A DNA stretch of 64,000 nt from JANQEU01 sp965242805 (GCA_965242805.1 CBDETD010000002.1:2418001-2482000); one strand, 5' to 3'; positions 50,968 through 60,955 are shown, counted from the stretch's first letter. The notes: a model not told the origin generated them from the sequence alone. Program-made: numbers and translations.

Positions 50968-53543
50968 TCGTCCCTTAAAATTGTCGCGGGTTTAGCCCTG
51001 GCCACATACTGGAATTGAAGGATTAGCATAGAGACAACGATTAAAGCAATAAGAAATGCAATCTCAATGAATATCAACCAATTCAGATCTATCCTGTAGG
51101 CAAATGAAGAAAGCCAGTTGTTTCCCAAAATATAGGTCAGAGGAAAAGCCACCAGAATGGACACTAAAATTACCATGGAATATCCTTTGGAGAAGCTATA
51201 GAAGAGATCAAGCAGTTTCGCACCAAGAACCCTCCTGATTCCCATTTCCTTCATACGGTATTTCGCTGACTGATAGGCTAAACCAAGGAGTCCCAGCGAT
51301 GATAAAAAAATACCAATTACAGCAAAGATCTTAAGGATCAAGGATGTATTTTCTTCAGATTCATAATGTGCAGCAACCTGGTCATCCACAAGTTTGAAAT
51401 CAAATCCATATGCTGGAAAGATGTCCTGATATACCGATTCCAAATCTGAAATTCCCTGATCCAACTGATTTTCCTTTATCCTTACTATTAATTGTGTAGG
51501 GCTTCCATATGGATCTTTCGCATTGACACCATATAAGATGGGACCAATCTCATTCACCAGAGGTTGCCAATGGAAATCTTTTACCACTCCCACTATTACT
51601 CCTCCATCCAGTTCCTTCCCGATTGGTGAGACTTCTTTTCCCCACTCTTCCTGCATCACTTCCAGAAGTTTTTCATTTATCACGTAATTGCTCTTACTAT
51701 CATCATGAACTTCACAAAATGGATATGCTGACACCGATTCCATCTTAAGCGTTTCATACATGTCCTCACCTCCGTTTATGTAGTATGCTGAATATCTCTT
51801 TTCCGGATTCATATCCTCAAAAGTGATGGAACCACCGGTTCTGACATCGACGGGAAGTTCTGATACCCATGTAACATTTGAGATTGATTGCCTGCCGGAA
51901 AGTTCAGCTTTGAATGTTTCAAATTTTTCGAACATTCCTGGTTTCAAACCGATGGAGACCAAATTATTACGATCCCACCCCAAGGACTTTCCAAGAATGA
52001 ACTGTATTTGCTGATTGACGATCAAGGTGCCACCAATCAAAATGGTGGCTATTGAAAACTGGACCATACTTAATCCCCTGCTCAGAAATTGTCGACTTGG
52101 CTGATTTCCTCCCCTCCCGGCAATCAAACCCATGGACTTCTTCTTTGCCAGATTCACACACGGATAAACAGAAGCCAACGCAGCTATGCCAACCCAACTT
52201 AGGATCAGAATAACTATAGAATTTATCCTTCCAAACAAAGTTATTAGATGAGATCCGTCCAGGTCTTTGCCAGAAATATCATTAAAAAATGAAAGACCTA
52301 AGAGGAAAATACAACATGCCACAACCATCGAAATACCTGTTATTATCAGACTTTCGACTAAGAAATGCACATAAACCGTAGTTGTAGTAGACCCAATTAC
52401 TTTCCTGATCCCGACCTCCTTAAAACGATCCAGGGTTTTGGCCATGGTCAAATTCATAAAGTTGACAATGGAAATAACGAGAAGGACAATCCCCGCAATG
52501 ATGAATATCTGAACATTTGTTTTATTTCCCCCGATCTTCATTTGCCCGAAAACGGCGGGATCAAGATGGATGGATGACAATGGTTGAAGTACGATTTTAG
52601 CTCCGACATTGGTGGGTTCGTACTTTGAAAGCTGATCCTGGATTTTCAGATTGATATATTCCGGATTATCCGGACCAATTACATACGTATGTAAAAATGA
52701 TTGCCTCCAAATTCCTAATTGAGTGCTGTTGAATCGTTTGTGTAGCGAAGTCACAAAATCAAAGGAAAGGTGCGAATTATCAGGAACTTTTATCACACCC
52801 CTCACGATGTAAGCTTTATTGTTGATCATCAGAGTTTCCCCCACAGGATCCCTGTTCTCAAAGAAAATTGATGCGATTCTTTCAGAAATTACTATGTCGT
52901 TTTCAGTCTGGAAAAAAGAACTCTTTGAACCATAAGCAATCGGAAAATCAAATATTGAAAAGAATGCAGTATCAACCGATACTCCTAAATCAACAGTAAT
53001 CGTGGCATCGTCCTTTTCTATATCCGTGTCTCTGAAGAAATATACCCTCGTGTATTCTGTAATATCCGGATAATCGGATTTCAGTGAAGGAGCAAGAGCT
53101 GGGGGATTATAAGCCCATCTTTCAGTATGGAGACTATCCGTCTTTAAAATCCTGTAGATATTTTCTCTTTTCGAATGAAAATTATCATAGGACAATTCAT
53201 CTGTTACGTAGACTGCTATGAACAATGCAACAACTATACTTACAGATAGACCAAGAATATTTATAGACGTAAAAAGTTTATTTCGATTCATGTGACGATA
53301 TCCTGTTAGTATCGTGTGTTTTAATAATCCTCTGGTCATATTGAAAATTTTGAGTTTTTTGATATTTATTGGTCGAAATGATCTGATCACATTCCATGCG
53401 AAATGAAAATCTGAGTGTTTCAGTGACTTATAATTACGTGTTTCATGAATTTCAGTAAGGTCACCTTCGATCTCTTCGATCCGGTCCTCATTACAAAACC
53501 ATCGTAGAAATTTTAGGGGTAGATATGGTGGTTTTCTACTCAA
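50964..53543 (-). CDS. FtsX-like ABC permease with permease prefix domain, first of a pair
   Basis: An 859-residue protein of the same plan as its downstream neighbour: prefix domain LRWFCNEDRIEEIEGDLTEIHETR, then two FtsX halves with NLTMAKTLDRFKEVGIRKVIGS and SAKYRMKEMGIRRVLGAKLLDL. The two are clearly paralogues and could form a heterodimeric transporter or act on different substrates. The preceding padR gene overlaps by four bases. Confidence 0.9.
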   Translation of the reverse strand: MSRKPPYLPLKFLRWFCNEDRIEEIEGDLTEIHETRNYKSLKHSDFHFAWNVIRSFRPINIKKLKIFNMTRGLLKHTILTGYRHMNRNKLFTSINILGLSVSIVVALFIAVYVTDELSYDNFHSKRENIYRILKTDSLHTERWAYNPPALAPSLKSDYPDITEYTRVYFFRDTDIEKDDATITVDLGVSVDTAFFSIFDFPIAYGSKSSFFQTENDIVISERIASIFFENRDPVGETLMINNKAYIVRGVIKVPDNSHLSFDFVTSLHKRFNSTQLGIWRQSFLHTYVIGPDNPEYINLKIQDQLSKYEPTNVGAKIVLQPLSSIHLDPAVFGQMKIGGNKTNVQIFIIAGIVLLVISIVNFMNLTMAKTLDRFKEVGIRKVIGSTTTTVYVHFLVESLIITGISMVVACCIFLLGLSFFNDISGKDLDGSHLITLFGRINSIVILILSWVGIAALASVYPCVNLAKKKSMGLIAGRGGNQPSRQFLSRGLSMVQFSIATILIGGTLIVNQQIQFILGKSLGWDRNNLVSIGLKPGMFEKFETFKAELSGRQSISNVTWVSELPVDVRTGGSITFEDMNPEKRYSAYYINGGEDMYETLKMESVSAYPFCEVHDDSKSNYVINEKLLEVMQEEWGKEVSPIGKELDGGVIVGVVKDFHWQPLVNEIGPILYGVNAKDPYGSPTQLIVRIKENQLDQGISDLESVYQDIFPAYGFDFKLVDDQVAAHYESEENTSLILKIFAVIGIFLSSLGLLGLAYQSAKYRMKEMGIRRVLGAKLLDLFYSFSKGYSMVILVSILVAFPLTYILGNNWLSSFAYRIDLNWLIFIEIAFLIALIVVSMLILQFQYVARAKPATILRDE

Positions 53544-53866
53544 TTGAAGGAAATTTTTGGGATCTGTTGATATATGCTTGTTCTTAATGAATACTGGTTA
53601 TCCAGCACCTTTTTGCCCATTGCCGTAATCACATAGAATTTCTTTCGACGTCCTCCCCTGTCCCCTGTGATCCCACCAAATCGGGAGCTGACAAATCCCT
53701 TATTCTCTAATCTTTTAAGGGCAACGTGTATAGCACTTATATTTACCTTTTTCGAAAGTTTTTCTTCCAGGTTTTCCAGAATGGAAACGCCATAAGCTTC
53801 GTCATGCAAAGCAGCTACCATCAACAGAACCAGTTCTTCAAACTCTCCCAATGAATTCTCTTTCAT
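53540..53866 (-). CDS. PadR-family transcriptional regulator
   Basis: A 108-residue winged-helix protein: GEFEELVLLMVAALHDEAYGVSILENLEEKL, then the recognition helix region NISAIHVALKRLENKGFVSSRFGG and the wing GGRRKKFYVITAMGKKVL. PadR proteins repress neighbouring transporter or resistance genes and are released by small ligands. Its place at the head of the permease pair supports local control. It lacks the long C-terminal dimer helix (subfamily 2). Confidence 0.9.
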   Translation of the reverse strand: MKENSLGEFEELVLLMVAALHDEAYGVSILENLEEKLSKKVNISAIHVALKRLENKGFVSSRFGGITGDRGGRRKKFYVITAMGKKVLDNQYSLRTSIYQQIPKISFN

Positions 53867-54071
53867 TATTAAACGATTTACTTAACAAACGTGAATATAA
53901 TATATTAGTTTCACAATTGTTAAGTAAATAAAAGAAAACCCTACTGCCTTATGCAATTTTTGATACAGGCGCGTTAAATCCGAAATATTACATTGGATGA
54001 AGGAATAAAATGGTTTCAAGAAAAATCAATATATGATTTCCGAATGAACATTCAATCTATTATATTTAAGA

Positions 54072-54632
54072 ATGGACAAAAGAGAAGCCATTTACCAGGC
54101 CGCATTGAATCTGTTCAATACCAGGGGCTTTTACAATACCCCGGTGTCCGAAGTATCTAAAGCTGCCAATGTCGCCACCGGAACGATCTATCATTATTTC
54201 CCCAGCAAGGAAGATATGATCCTGAATCTGTATTCTTATGTGACCGATTCAATGCATCGATCATTGGTACGCAAATTTGATGGTCGGGCTCCCTTTCAGG
54301 AACAGTTTGCAAGGTTTTGGAAAAATTTATTTGACTTTTATATCAAAAATGAAGGATATTTTCTGTTTTTAGTGCAATTTGATAACTCACCATTTCGCAA
54401 CAATCTGACCCATGACGAATGGAAAAAACCATACCTACCACTGTATCAATTTATTGAAAAAGGAATGAAAACCAGGATTCTTAAAAGTATTGATATTGAT
54501 ATAGTGCTGAGCATGTTACGAGGTGGGATAATTGCTGTAGCCAAGGCTCACATTGATAATATGGTTTCTATTGATCCGGCGAAAGTTTACAAGTCTATTG
54601 AAATTTCATGGAAAGGACTTAAAATAGATTGA
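54072..54632 (+). CDS. TetR/AcrR-family transcriptional regulator
   Basis: The 186-residue protein has the TetR helix-turn-helix KREAIYQAALNLFNTRGFYNTPVSEVSKAANVATGTIYHYFPSKEDMI, followed by an all-helical ligand domain with LVQFDNSPFRNNLTHDEW. It probably represses a nearby exporter or lipid gene. The DoxX gene is the next on this strand, with 326 bases between. Ligand unknown. Confidence 0.92.
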   Translation: MDKREAIYQAALNLFNTRGFYNTPVSEVSKAANVATGTIYHYFPSKEDMILNLYSYVTDSMHRSLVRKFDGRAPFQEQFARFWKNLFDFYIKNEGYFLFLVQFDNSPFRNNLTHDEWKKPYLPLYQFIEKGMKTRILKSIDIDIVLSMLRGGIIAVAKAHIDNMVSIDPAKVYKSIEISWKGLKID

Positions 54633-54958
54633 ACATTCATTCATTTTTAAAACACAAAAACCTGACCTTATAGCCGACCCCCTATTTCGCTTCTGACATA
54701 GGTCGAATGTTACATCTCGTGTTATAGGGTTGCGGAGGTTTGAAGATTACAGATGTAAGAACTGTTCAAAAAGAAAAACCCTGCCAATTACCTGAAAGTA
54801 ATTAATCATACAATGGACTGGAATGGACCAGAAGGTCTTAGAAGTCTAATAGAGACCTTATGAGTCATGTGATATTTCTCAATCCTCTCCATAAAACTGG
54901 TCATAGGAAATCATTATGATTTTGTCTAACTAAAAAGTCAAATCAAATAGTCCTTGCC
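54633..54958. other. Intergenic region between the TetR and DoxX genes
   Basis: 326 bases without a supportable gene. A few short inverted repeats are seen (CGACC/GGTCG around 54675-54705; CCCTAT at 54680-54685 with ATAGGG at 54724-54729), not enough to call a structured RNA. The DoxX promoter and probably a TetR operator should be here, but no clear site stands out. Confidence 0.5.
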
Positions 54959-55399
54959 ATGAAACTAACTCTAACACAAAGTAAACCCTGGTTTTCAGGT
55001 ACCTATCCGAAATGGATGTGTATACTTCGCATGGCACTGGGTTTGTTCATAACTTATAAGGGTCTCCATTACATGTTCAGTATTGGAAATTTTCAGGCCT
55101 TACCTTATGAAGGGATGGATCCAATGGTGGACTTGATGTTATTTCATGTGGTAACCTTCATTCACCTTGTCGGCGGAGTGTTCATTACCCTGGGATTTAA
55201 AACCAGAGTGATGGTTTTGCCTCAGCTTTTCATTGTTTTAGGGGCGATGTTCTTGATCAATAGTCCAAGCAGACTTATTGTTTGGAATAATACTACTGAA
55301 CTGATTATCTCTTCGGTGGTAGTTGTTCTACTGTTCGTATACCTAATCTTTGGATCTGGTCGGTTCTCAATCGATGCCATGTCCAAAAAAAGCGATTAA
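54959..55399 (+). CDS. DoxX-family membrane protein
   Basis: A 146-residue protein with four membrane helices, opening LRMALGLFITYKGLHYMFSIGNF with the DoxX layout of helix, loop with HLVGGVFITLGFKTR, and helix pair. DoxX proteins are often linked to quinone or sulfur oxidation but most are of unknown function. It may be under the upstream TetR regulator. A terminator follows. Confidence 0.85.
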   Translation: MKLTLTQSKPWFSGTYPKWMCILRMALGLFITYKGLHYMFSIGNFQALPYEGMDPMVDLMLFHVVTFIHLVGGVFITLGFKTRVMVLPQLFIVLGAMFLINSPSRLIVWNNTTELIISSVVVVLLFVYLIFGSGRFSIDAMSKKSD

Positions 55400-55434
55400 T
55401 TCCAAAACTAGTTATCAAAATAGACCACTAGACT

Positions 55435-55466
55435 AAGCCAGTAATCATTTTACTGGCTTTCTTTTA
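55435..55466 (+). terminator. Rho-independent terminator after DoxX
   Basis: AAGCCAGTAA (55435-55444) pairs with TTACTGGCTT (55450-55459), followed by a T-rich tail. It overlaps the end of the convergent MFS gene. Confidence 0.85.
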
Positions 55467-56676
55467 TCAGGTGCTTTTTCGAAAGGGATCGATAGGCGAG
55501 GAAGATAGAAACTGTAGCCATAATACCTCCCAGGATAAAAGGTGCCCCTGGCAAATAGGTATCATTTTCAGGTTTTGTGTAATAAGCAAAAATTGATGTC
55601 ATCAATGGAGGGCCTATGATCGAGGTAACGCTAATGAGACTGGTTAACCCACCTTGTAGTTCACCCTGATCACTTGATGGGACTTGTCCAGCCATGATCC
55701 CTTGCAATGAGGGTCCTGCAAGACCACCAAATGCATAAGGCACCATTATTGCATAAATCATCCACCCCTGATCAGCAGCCGCAATTAAAAATAACCCAAT
55801 TGCATTGAAGATCAGCCCGGCGTATACAGCCTTTACCTGCCCTATATTATTAACGACAGGTCGTATGACTCCTCCCTGGACGATGGCTATCATCAATCCA
55901 ACGAATCCCAAAGACCATCCAACATCTGCAGGTGTCCAATTATATCTCTCCATTGTGAAATAGGCCCAGGTACTCTGAGTAGCATGAGCTGCCATATAAA
56001 CCAGGAAAAGACATGAAATCAGACCCAGGATCACCGGGTACTTCCCCAATTGTAGTAAAGTTCCTACTGGATTTGCTCTTCTCCAGCTGAAGGCCCTTCT
56101 ATTTTCTTTCGAAAGAGATTCAGGAACCACGACAAGTCCGTAAACGAAGTTCAAAAAGGTAAGACCGGCAGCCGCAAAAAATGGAACTCTTGACCCCAAT
56201 TCACCTAAAAATCCTCCAATCACCGGACCAATGATGAAACCTAATCCAAATGCCGCTCCAATCATGCCGAAGTTTTGGGCGCGCTTTTCCGGCTTGGAAA
56301 TATCGGCTATGTAAGCAGAAGCGGTGGTAAAGCTTGCTCCACCAATACCGGCGATCATTCGTGCTAGAAATAACCACCATAATGTAGGAGCATATGCTAC
56401 GATCAAGTAATCGATTCCAAGTCCAAACAGTGAGATTAACAGAACTGACCTTCTTCCGTATTTATCACTTAATCCCCCCAATACAGGTGCGAACAGAAAT
56501 TGCATAAATGCATACACAAACAGGAGCCAACCTCCATAGGAAGACACTTCTGCCACTGTTTTTCCTGTCAATTCTACTAACAGATTCGGAATAACAGGAA
56601 TGATAATCCCAAAGCCTGTAACATCAATGAGAACAGTTACTAAAATGAATCCGATTGCTGCTTTTCGATTTCTCAT
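55450..56676 (-). CDS. TCR/Tet-family MFS exporter
   Basis: A 12-span MFS antiporter of 408 residues starting RNRKAAIGFILVTVLIDVTGFGIIIPVIPNLL, the TetA-type opening. Motif A is GGLSDKYGRRSVLL and motif C is FGLGFIIGPVIGG. TetA(A-E) and TMP-like members export tetracycline, but many in this subgroup carry other drugs, so resistance cannot be claimed. ATG 56676 is chosen over a TTG at 56694 outside the conserved start. Confidence 0.9.
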   Translation of the reverse strand: MRNRKAAIGFILVTVLIDVTGFGIIIPVIPNLLVELTGKTVAEVSSYGGWLLFVYAFMQFLFAPVLGGLSDKYGRRSVLLISLFGLGIDYLIVAYAPTLWWLFLARMIAGIGGASFTTASAYIADISKPEKRAQNFGMIGAAFGLGFIIGPVIGGFLGELGSRVPFFAAAGLTFLNFVYGLVVVPESLSKENRRAFSWRRANPVGTLLQLGKYPVILGLISCLFLVYMAAHATQSTWAYFTMERYNWTPADVGWSLGFVGLMIAIVQGGVIRPVVNNIGQVKAVYAGLIFNAIGLFLIAAADQGWMIYAIMVPYAFGGLAGPSLQGIMAGQVPSSDQGELQGGLTSLISVTSIIGPPLMTSIFAYYTKPENDTYLPGAPFILGGIMATVSIFLAYRSLSKKHLIKESQ

Positions 56677-56793
56677 TATTTCAAAGTGGTGCAAATATTA
56701 ACTTTCTAAAAGATTCACAAAATGTAATTTTCAATTAATGGATGGGGAATCGAATTACTTGTCACCTTGATCAAAGATTTGACCGGTTGTTTT

Positions 56794-56801
56794 TACATTT
56801 G
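56794..56801 (+). promoter_or_regulatory. Putative -7 promoter box for the esterase lipoprotein
   Basis: TACATTTG matches TAnnTTTG exactly and lies 20 bases before the ATG at 56822. The spacing to upstream TTG triplets is not ideal. Confidence 0.4.
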
Positions 56802-56821
56802 GTTAAACATCGCTTCAAATC

Positions 56822-57931
56822 ATGAGTCGAATACCGCTTGTCATCATAATAATTCTTATCCTCACCTATTGTAGTCCGATTAAAAGAGGCGAAATCGTCT
56901 TAGACAATGTAGATGGGCGGAACCTTCAAATATATCTCCCCCCAGGTTATGACAGTACACTGACCTACCCTGTTGCTTACTTCCATGATGGACAAAACCT
57001 CTTCGACACCACTACATCTTACTCTGACGAATGGAAAATTGATGAAGTCATGGATAGCCTGATCTCAAGAAAAAGAATTGAGCCAATGGTAATTGTTGGC
57101 ATATATAATGGTGGTGAAAAAAGAGCGGCGGAATATGTTCCCTATGAGGATCGAAATATATTACAGTACATGGGTTCGTGGGATGGAGCCAAACATGTTT
57201 TATACGAGGATTTCATAGTACGTAAGATCTTACCTTATGTGGAAAATAAGTACAATGTCAGCAACCAAAAGGAAGATCGGGCGATTTTTGGCTCTTCATA
57301 CGGAGGGCTGAATGCACTGTGGTTGGGCATGTATAATTCAGACAAATTTTCATTTATCGGCAGCATTTCTCCTTCATTATGGGTGGGAGAGGGTGCCATG
57401 TTAATTGACTTTAGATCCCTTGATACCATTCCTGACATAAATATTTGGATTGATCAAGGATCCACGGAATGGGATGGTCGCGCCATTGGATTGATCTCCT
57501 TGCTGGAGCAAAAAGGTAGAAGTTACGGAGAAAACCTCTGGTATTATGAAGATAATAACGGGATACATCATGAATCATCGTGGAGCAAGAGGATTGCTAT
57601 ACCATTGCTCCTTTTCAAAGGGCAAACATTCAGAAACAAAGAAGATCTTGATTCTGAACTGGTCTTTGCATATCGCAGCTGGATAGAAAATCCTCCCGTA
57701 CTTGTCAGGATCAATGCACTTCTTAAGAGGTCCGATGGCATTACTTACTCCTTGTTGAACAAAGCAAAGTACCAATGTGATAATTGCACCATTGATGAAT
57801 ACGGATCATTCGGAACTGGAGAAGAGGATGAAATGAGTTTCGCAGTATCATATAATGATTTGACAACAAATTTATCTGTGGGCAAGTCAGACGTTCAGGA
57901 CAGGTTAAATGCAATCCGATCTCCCGATTGA
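56822..57931 (+). CDS. Esterase (Fes/EstD-like alpha/beta hydrolase) lipoprotein
   Basis: A signal peptide with a lipobox-like LTYC at about residue 17 precedes an alpha/beta-hydrolase of the esterase D/enterochelin esterase type: LQIYLPPGYDSTLTYPVAYFHDGQNLFD and the nucleophile in FGSSYGGLNAL (GxSxG), with a catalytic Asp in WIDQGSTEWDGR and a late His region (GIHHESSW). The last 90 residues look like an added small domain. Substrate is unknown; 369 residues. Confidence 0.87.
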   Translation: MSRIPLVIIIILILTYCSPIKRGEIVLDNVDGRNLQIYLPPGYDSTLTYPVAYFHDGQNLFDTTTSYSDEWKIDEVMDSLISRKRIEPMVIVGIYNGGEKRAAEYVPYEDRNILQYMGSWDGAKHVLYEDFIVRKILPYVENKYNVSNQKEDRAIFGSSYGGLNALWLGMYNSDKFSFIGSISPSLWVGEGAMLIDFRSLDTIPDINIWIDQGSTEWDGRAIGLISLLEQKGRSYGENLWYYEDNNGIHHESSWSKRIAIPLLLFKGQTFRNKEDLDSELVFAYRSWIENPPVLVRINALLKRSDGITYSLLNKAKYQCDNCTIDEYGSFGTGEEDEMSFAVSYNDLTTNLSVGKSDVQDRLNAIRSPD

Positions 57932-57951
57932 GTTGATCCCAGTCATATTAA

Positions 57952-58419
57952 TTAACTGCGTTGATCCATTTCATTTGCAAGATTTCTGAGCTTTGTAATG
58001 AGATCTTCAATACTCGGCACAATTTCATCAAAAGTAATTCGATGACTTCCGGAGTCGGTTACCACTTGGATATATTCAACACCTGAACTATTGCAATCAA
58101 TGCATGGATTCTTTTCTGGTAGACGGAAGAAAATCTCCTCATCATATGATTCTAGTAATTCGTTGTACTCTGTTATAGTCAAATTCCGTTCAAAAACAAT
58201 GTCCGGGTCATTAGGATAGCTCGACACAATAGTCAAAACCGCCTGAAAATCAGAAATGGCTAAATTAAAATCAAAATATCCACCACTGGGTTTGTATGAG
58301 GAAATTCCATATTCCAAAGTCATGGTGCCTGTGTCAAGCATCTCAAGCTGTCCATCCAAATCATCTTCGCATGAGAAAAGAATGAGTAAGGACGCCCATG
58401 AAAAGAAAAAATATCTCAT
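57952..58419 (-). CDS. Hypothetical lipoprotein
   Basis: The signal peptide ends in LILFSC followed by an acidic mature protein (EDDLDGQLEMLDTGTMTL). It has about 155 residues with IDCNSSGVEYIQVVTDSGSHRITF near the end, a beta-rich look. ATG 58419 is preferred over GTG 58461 because it gives a clean signal peptide. Two Cys in PCIDCN may form a disulfide. No family is recognised. Confidence 0.6.
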   Translation of the reverse strand: MRYFFFSWASLLILFSCEDDLDGQLEMLDTGTMTLEYGISSYKPSGGYFDFNLAISDFQAVLTIVSSYPNDPDIVFERNLTITEYNELLESYDEEIFFRLPEKNPCIDCNSSGVEYIQVVTDSGSHRITFDEIVPSIEDLITKLRNLANEMDQRS

Positions 58420-58467
58420 TTGATTACAGTGTTTACTATAATGGTACAATTTAAATAGCACAAACTC

Positions 58468-59775
58468 CTAGAAACTAAGTCTCCTCACCTTACCTCTAAA
58501 GCGTGAAATGTGAAGAATAGCGGCAATAGTCAGGCCCCCAAGGAGAGCATACCATACCCCGAAAACACCTAGCTCAAAAATGAACCCAAGTATATAGGAT
58601 CCCGGTATGGCCAGAAGCCAATATGCTATGAATGTAACGATCGTTGGTATTTTCACATCGGTTAATCCTCTCAGAACTCCCAATCCTACCACTTGAAGTC
58701 CATCTGAAATTTGAAATCCTGCCGCAATTATTAAGAGTGAGGCTGCCAATTGACGAACAGACGGATCATCAATATATAAACCCGTCAATCCGCTTCGAAA
58801 TAAGATGAAAATAAGTCCACAAAATCCCATGAATAGAGTAACAAGTACAAAACAACTGTACCCGGCAATTCTTAAGTTTCTTATATCCTGAAGACCCATT
58901 TGGTTACCAATTCTAATTGTTGATGCCGCGGCAATACCGGAAGCTGCCATGTATGTAATAGCTGCTAAATTGAGAGCAATCTGATGAGCAGCAAGTGCTT
59001 GTGGACTTATCCATCCAACCATTATCGCAGCCATGGCAAATGCTCCGATTTCAAAAATGAATTGTAATCCTGATGGAATCCCAAGAGAAATGAGCCTCTT
59101 AATGGTGCTAATTTGGAATTCCAACCTAATGCCTTTCCATTTCTTCTTTGTTACGATAAGCATCAAGAAGAACATGAAAATTCTGGATATAAAAGTAGCG
59201 GTGGCCGCTCCCAAAACACCCATCTCCGGAAAACCGAATTTTCCAAAAATCAGTAAATAGTTCAGTCCGACATTCAAGATATTCGCTGTAATGGACACAA
59301 TCATTGGTCTGAACGTATCTGACAATCCTTCAGAAAATTGTCTCAATGTCTGATATAACATTAGAGGTATAATGGACATACAAGCCATAATGAAATATTG
59401 TCTTGCAGCAACGACAACCTGAGGATCCTGTCCAAAAAGATGGAGGAAAGGATAAATTGACAAGCTGATAAGAAAAAGGATTACACCAAATGAAAGATTT
59501 AGTAAACCTGCATTTTGAATATACCCTAATAATGTAGGTCGATCGTCTGGTTTAGTCGATGCAACCAGGGGTGTTATCGCATAACTAAAGCCAATTCCAA
59601 AGAGCAAAAGAAGGTGATAGATGGTTCCGGCAAAAGTTATCCCTGCCAAGGGGATTACCCCTACCTGCCCAACCATTGCAGTATCAGCCACCGAAACCAT
59701 GATATGCCCCAGTTGGCCAATCATTACAGGAAAAGCCAGTTTTACATTTCTCCTAAAGTGTTCTTTGATTGTCAT
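58468..59775 (-). CDS. MATE-family efflux transporter
   Basis: The 435-residue protein has about 12 membrane spans in two halves, as in DinF/NorM multidrug exporters: KLAFPVMIGQLGHIMVSVADTAMVGQVGVIPLAG and, in the second half, LGIPSGLQFIFEIGAFAMAAIMVGWISPQALAAHQIALNLA. Ion coupling (H+ or Na+) and substrates are not clear. It is the second of several exporters in this 9-kb stretch. Confidence 0.92.
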   Translation of the reverse strand: MTIKEHFRRNVKLAFPVMIGQLGHIMVSVADTAMVGQVGVIPLAGITFAGTIYHLLLLFGIGFSYAITPLVASTKPDDRPTLLGYIQNAGLLNLSFGVILFLISLSIYPFLHLFGQDPQVVVAARQYFIMACMSIIPLMLYQTLRQFSEGLSDTFRPMIVSITANILNVGLNYLLIFGKFGFPEMGVLGAATATFISRIFMFFLMLIVTKKKWKGIRLEFQISTIKRLISLGIPSGLQFIFEIGAFAMAAIMVGWISPQALAAHQIALNLAAITYMAASGIAAASTIRIGNQMGLQDIRNLRIAGYSCFVLVTLFMGFCGLIFILFRSGLTGLYIDDPSVRQLAASLLIIAAGFQISDGLQVVGLGVLRGLTDVKIPTIVTFIAYWLLAIPGSYILGFIFELGVFGVWYALLGGLTIAAILHISRFRGKVRRLSF

Positions 59776-59850
59776 CCTCTACGAAAAGGATGCAAATCTC
59801 GTAATTGTTAATTTAAGTACCAGATGAATCCTAATTCAAAAAGAATTCGA

Positions 59851-60390
59851 TCATCTACCAAGTAACCTTGCCATCTTTAGAATGGCTATCAGGCTGAGAC
59901 TGTCCGTGATTTGACCTTCCATGCACATTTGAAGGGCATTAGCAAAAGAAAGCTTTCGGATTTCCAGTTGTTCAGTCTCTTCAAATTCTGGCTCGTGTTG
60001 TTCTAAATCCCTCGCTACAAAAGCTATCCCCAATTCATCAGTGACAGAATTGGAAGTATGGATCCTAAGGAATTCCTTCCATTCGGAAGCAATCAATCCC
60101 GTTTCCTCTTTCAACTCTCTCTGGGCTGATTCCAATATATTATTGTTCTTTAAGCCTCCTCCCATTGGAATTTCCCAAGAATACTCATTTAGCGTATAAC
60201 GCCATTGACCCACTAACCAGGTATTATTCAATTCATCAAGTGGTATGATACCGATCGCATAATTCTTAAAATGGACCTTACCATACTGACTAATTCCTCC
60301 ACCAGGGTTGATCACTTCATCTTCTTCAAGTGTGATCCATGGATTATCATAAATAATCCGTCCACGTCTTTTTTTCCAGGGATTTGTCAT
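59851..60390 (-). CDS. NUDIX hydrolase
   Basis: A 179-residue enzyme with the Nudix core RELKEETGL near residue 95-103, so the metal-binding glutamates of REUXEEXGU are present. The preceding Glu of the GX5E part is replaced by Asn (GGLKNNNILESAQRELKEE). It resembles ADP-ribose or sugar-nucleotide pyrophosphatases. It follows the OMP-like gene by 28 bases on the same strand. Confidence 0.87.
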   Translation of the reverse strand: MTNPWKKRRGRIIYDNPWITLEEDEVINPGGGISQYGKVHFKNYAIGIIPLDELNNTWLVGQWRYTLNEYSWEIPMGGGLKNNNILESAQRELKEETGLIASEWKEFLRIHTSNSVTDELGIAFVARDLEQHEPEFEETEQLEIRKLSFANALQMCMEGQITDSLSLIAILKMARLLGR

Positions 60391-60418
60391 GCTTTCAAAG
60401 ATAACTTCCGTCTTTTCG

Positions 60419-60955
60419 TCAAAATGAATAGTTGAGTAGTAATCTCAAATCTGCTAGCTGATAACCAGTAAATTCAAGAGCGAAAGTTCTTGAATAAGTG
60501 GATTGCAATTCGAGACTTAAACGCTTTGTGAGATCCAATCCTAACCCTGGTCCAATAACCAACCCAATGGATTCGTCGATAGCCGAAACTCCAAAGTTTC
60601 CAGTAATAAAAAACTTTGAGTTACTCTCCAAATAATGCTGTAATCCTCCTGTCAAAAAAAACATTGAAATACCATTGATTACGTCTCCAGTGGTCCTTGT
60701 GTAAAGAGCGTACTGGAGATTTACAGCAAATAATACCCCGGAGTTCGTCTTTCTGTTGAACCTCAAATTAAGCAGTACGGGACGAAAACCATACTCTCCC
60801 AAGGCGTATGAGAAATCACCGTCATCGTACCTATCTTGAATCCACCCATAGCCGGATCCTATTCCAAAGGAGATATATCTATCTTTAGACTCGTCAGACT
60901 GCGAAAATGTAAAATTGTGTAAGAGAACAAGTGAAAGGACAACCAAGTATTTCAT
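60419..60955 (-). CDS. Outer-membrane beta-barrel-like protein of unknown function
   Basis: A 178-residue protein with a signal peptide (KYLVVLSLVLLHNFTFSQ), then alternating beta-strands such as KDRYISFGIGSGYGWI and LDLTKRLSLELQSTYSRTF, and the C-terminal LLNYSF aromatic end typical of barrels. It probably forms a small 8-strand barrel. Function unknown. Confidence 0.7.
   Translation of the reverse strand: MKYLVVLSLVLLHNFTFSQSDESKDRYISFGIGSGYGWIQDRYDDGDFSYALGEYGFRPVLLNLRFNRKTNSGVLFAVNLQYALYTRTTGDVINGISMFFLTGGLQHYLESNSKFFITGNFGVSAIDESIGLVIGPGLGLDLTKRLSLELQSTYSRTFALEFTGYQLADLRLLLNYSF

Noticed and set aside
54660..54740. Structured RNA between the TetR and DoxX genes
   Set aside because: Short complementary pieces are present but no consistent stem set or known riboswitch motif.
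55450..56676. Calling the TetA-like MFS gene a tetracycline resistance determinant
   Set aside because: Family resemblance alone does not show substrate; no tetR-tetA divergent pair or other resistance context is present next to it.
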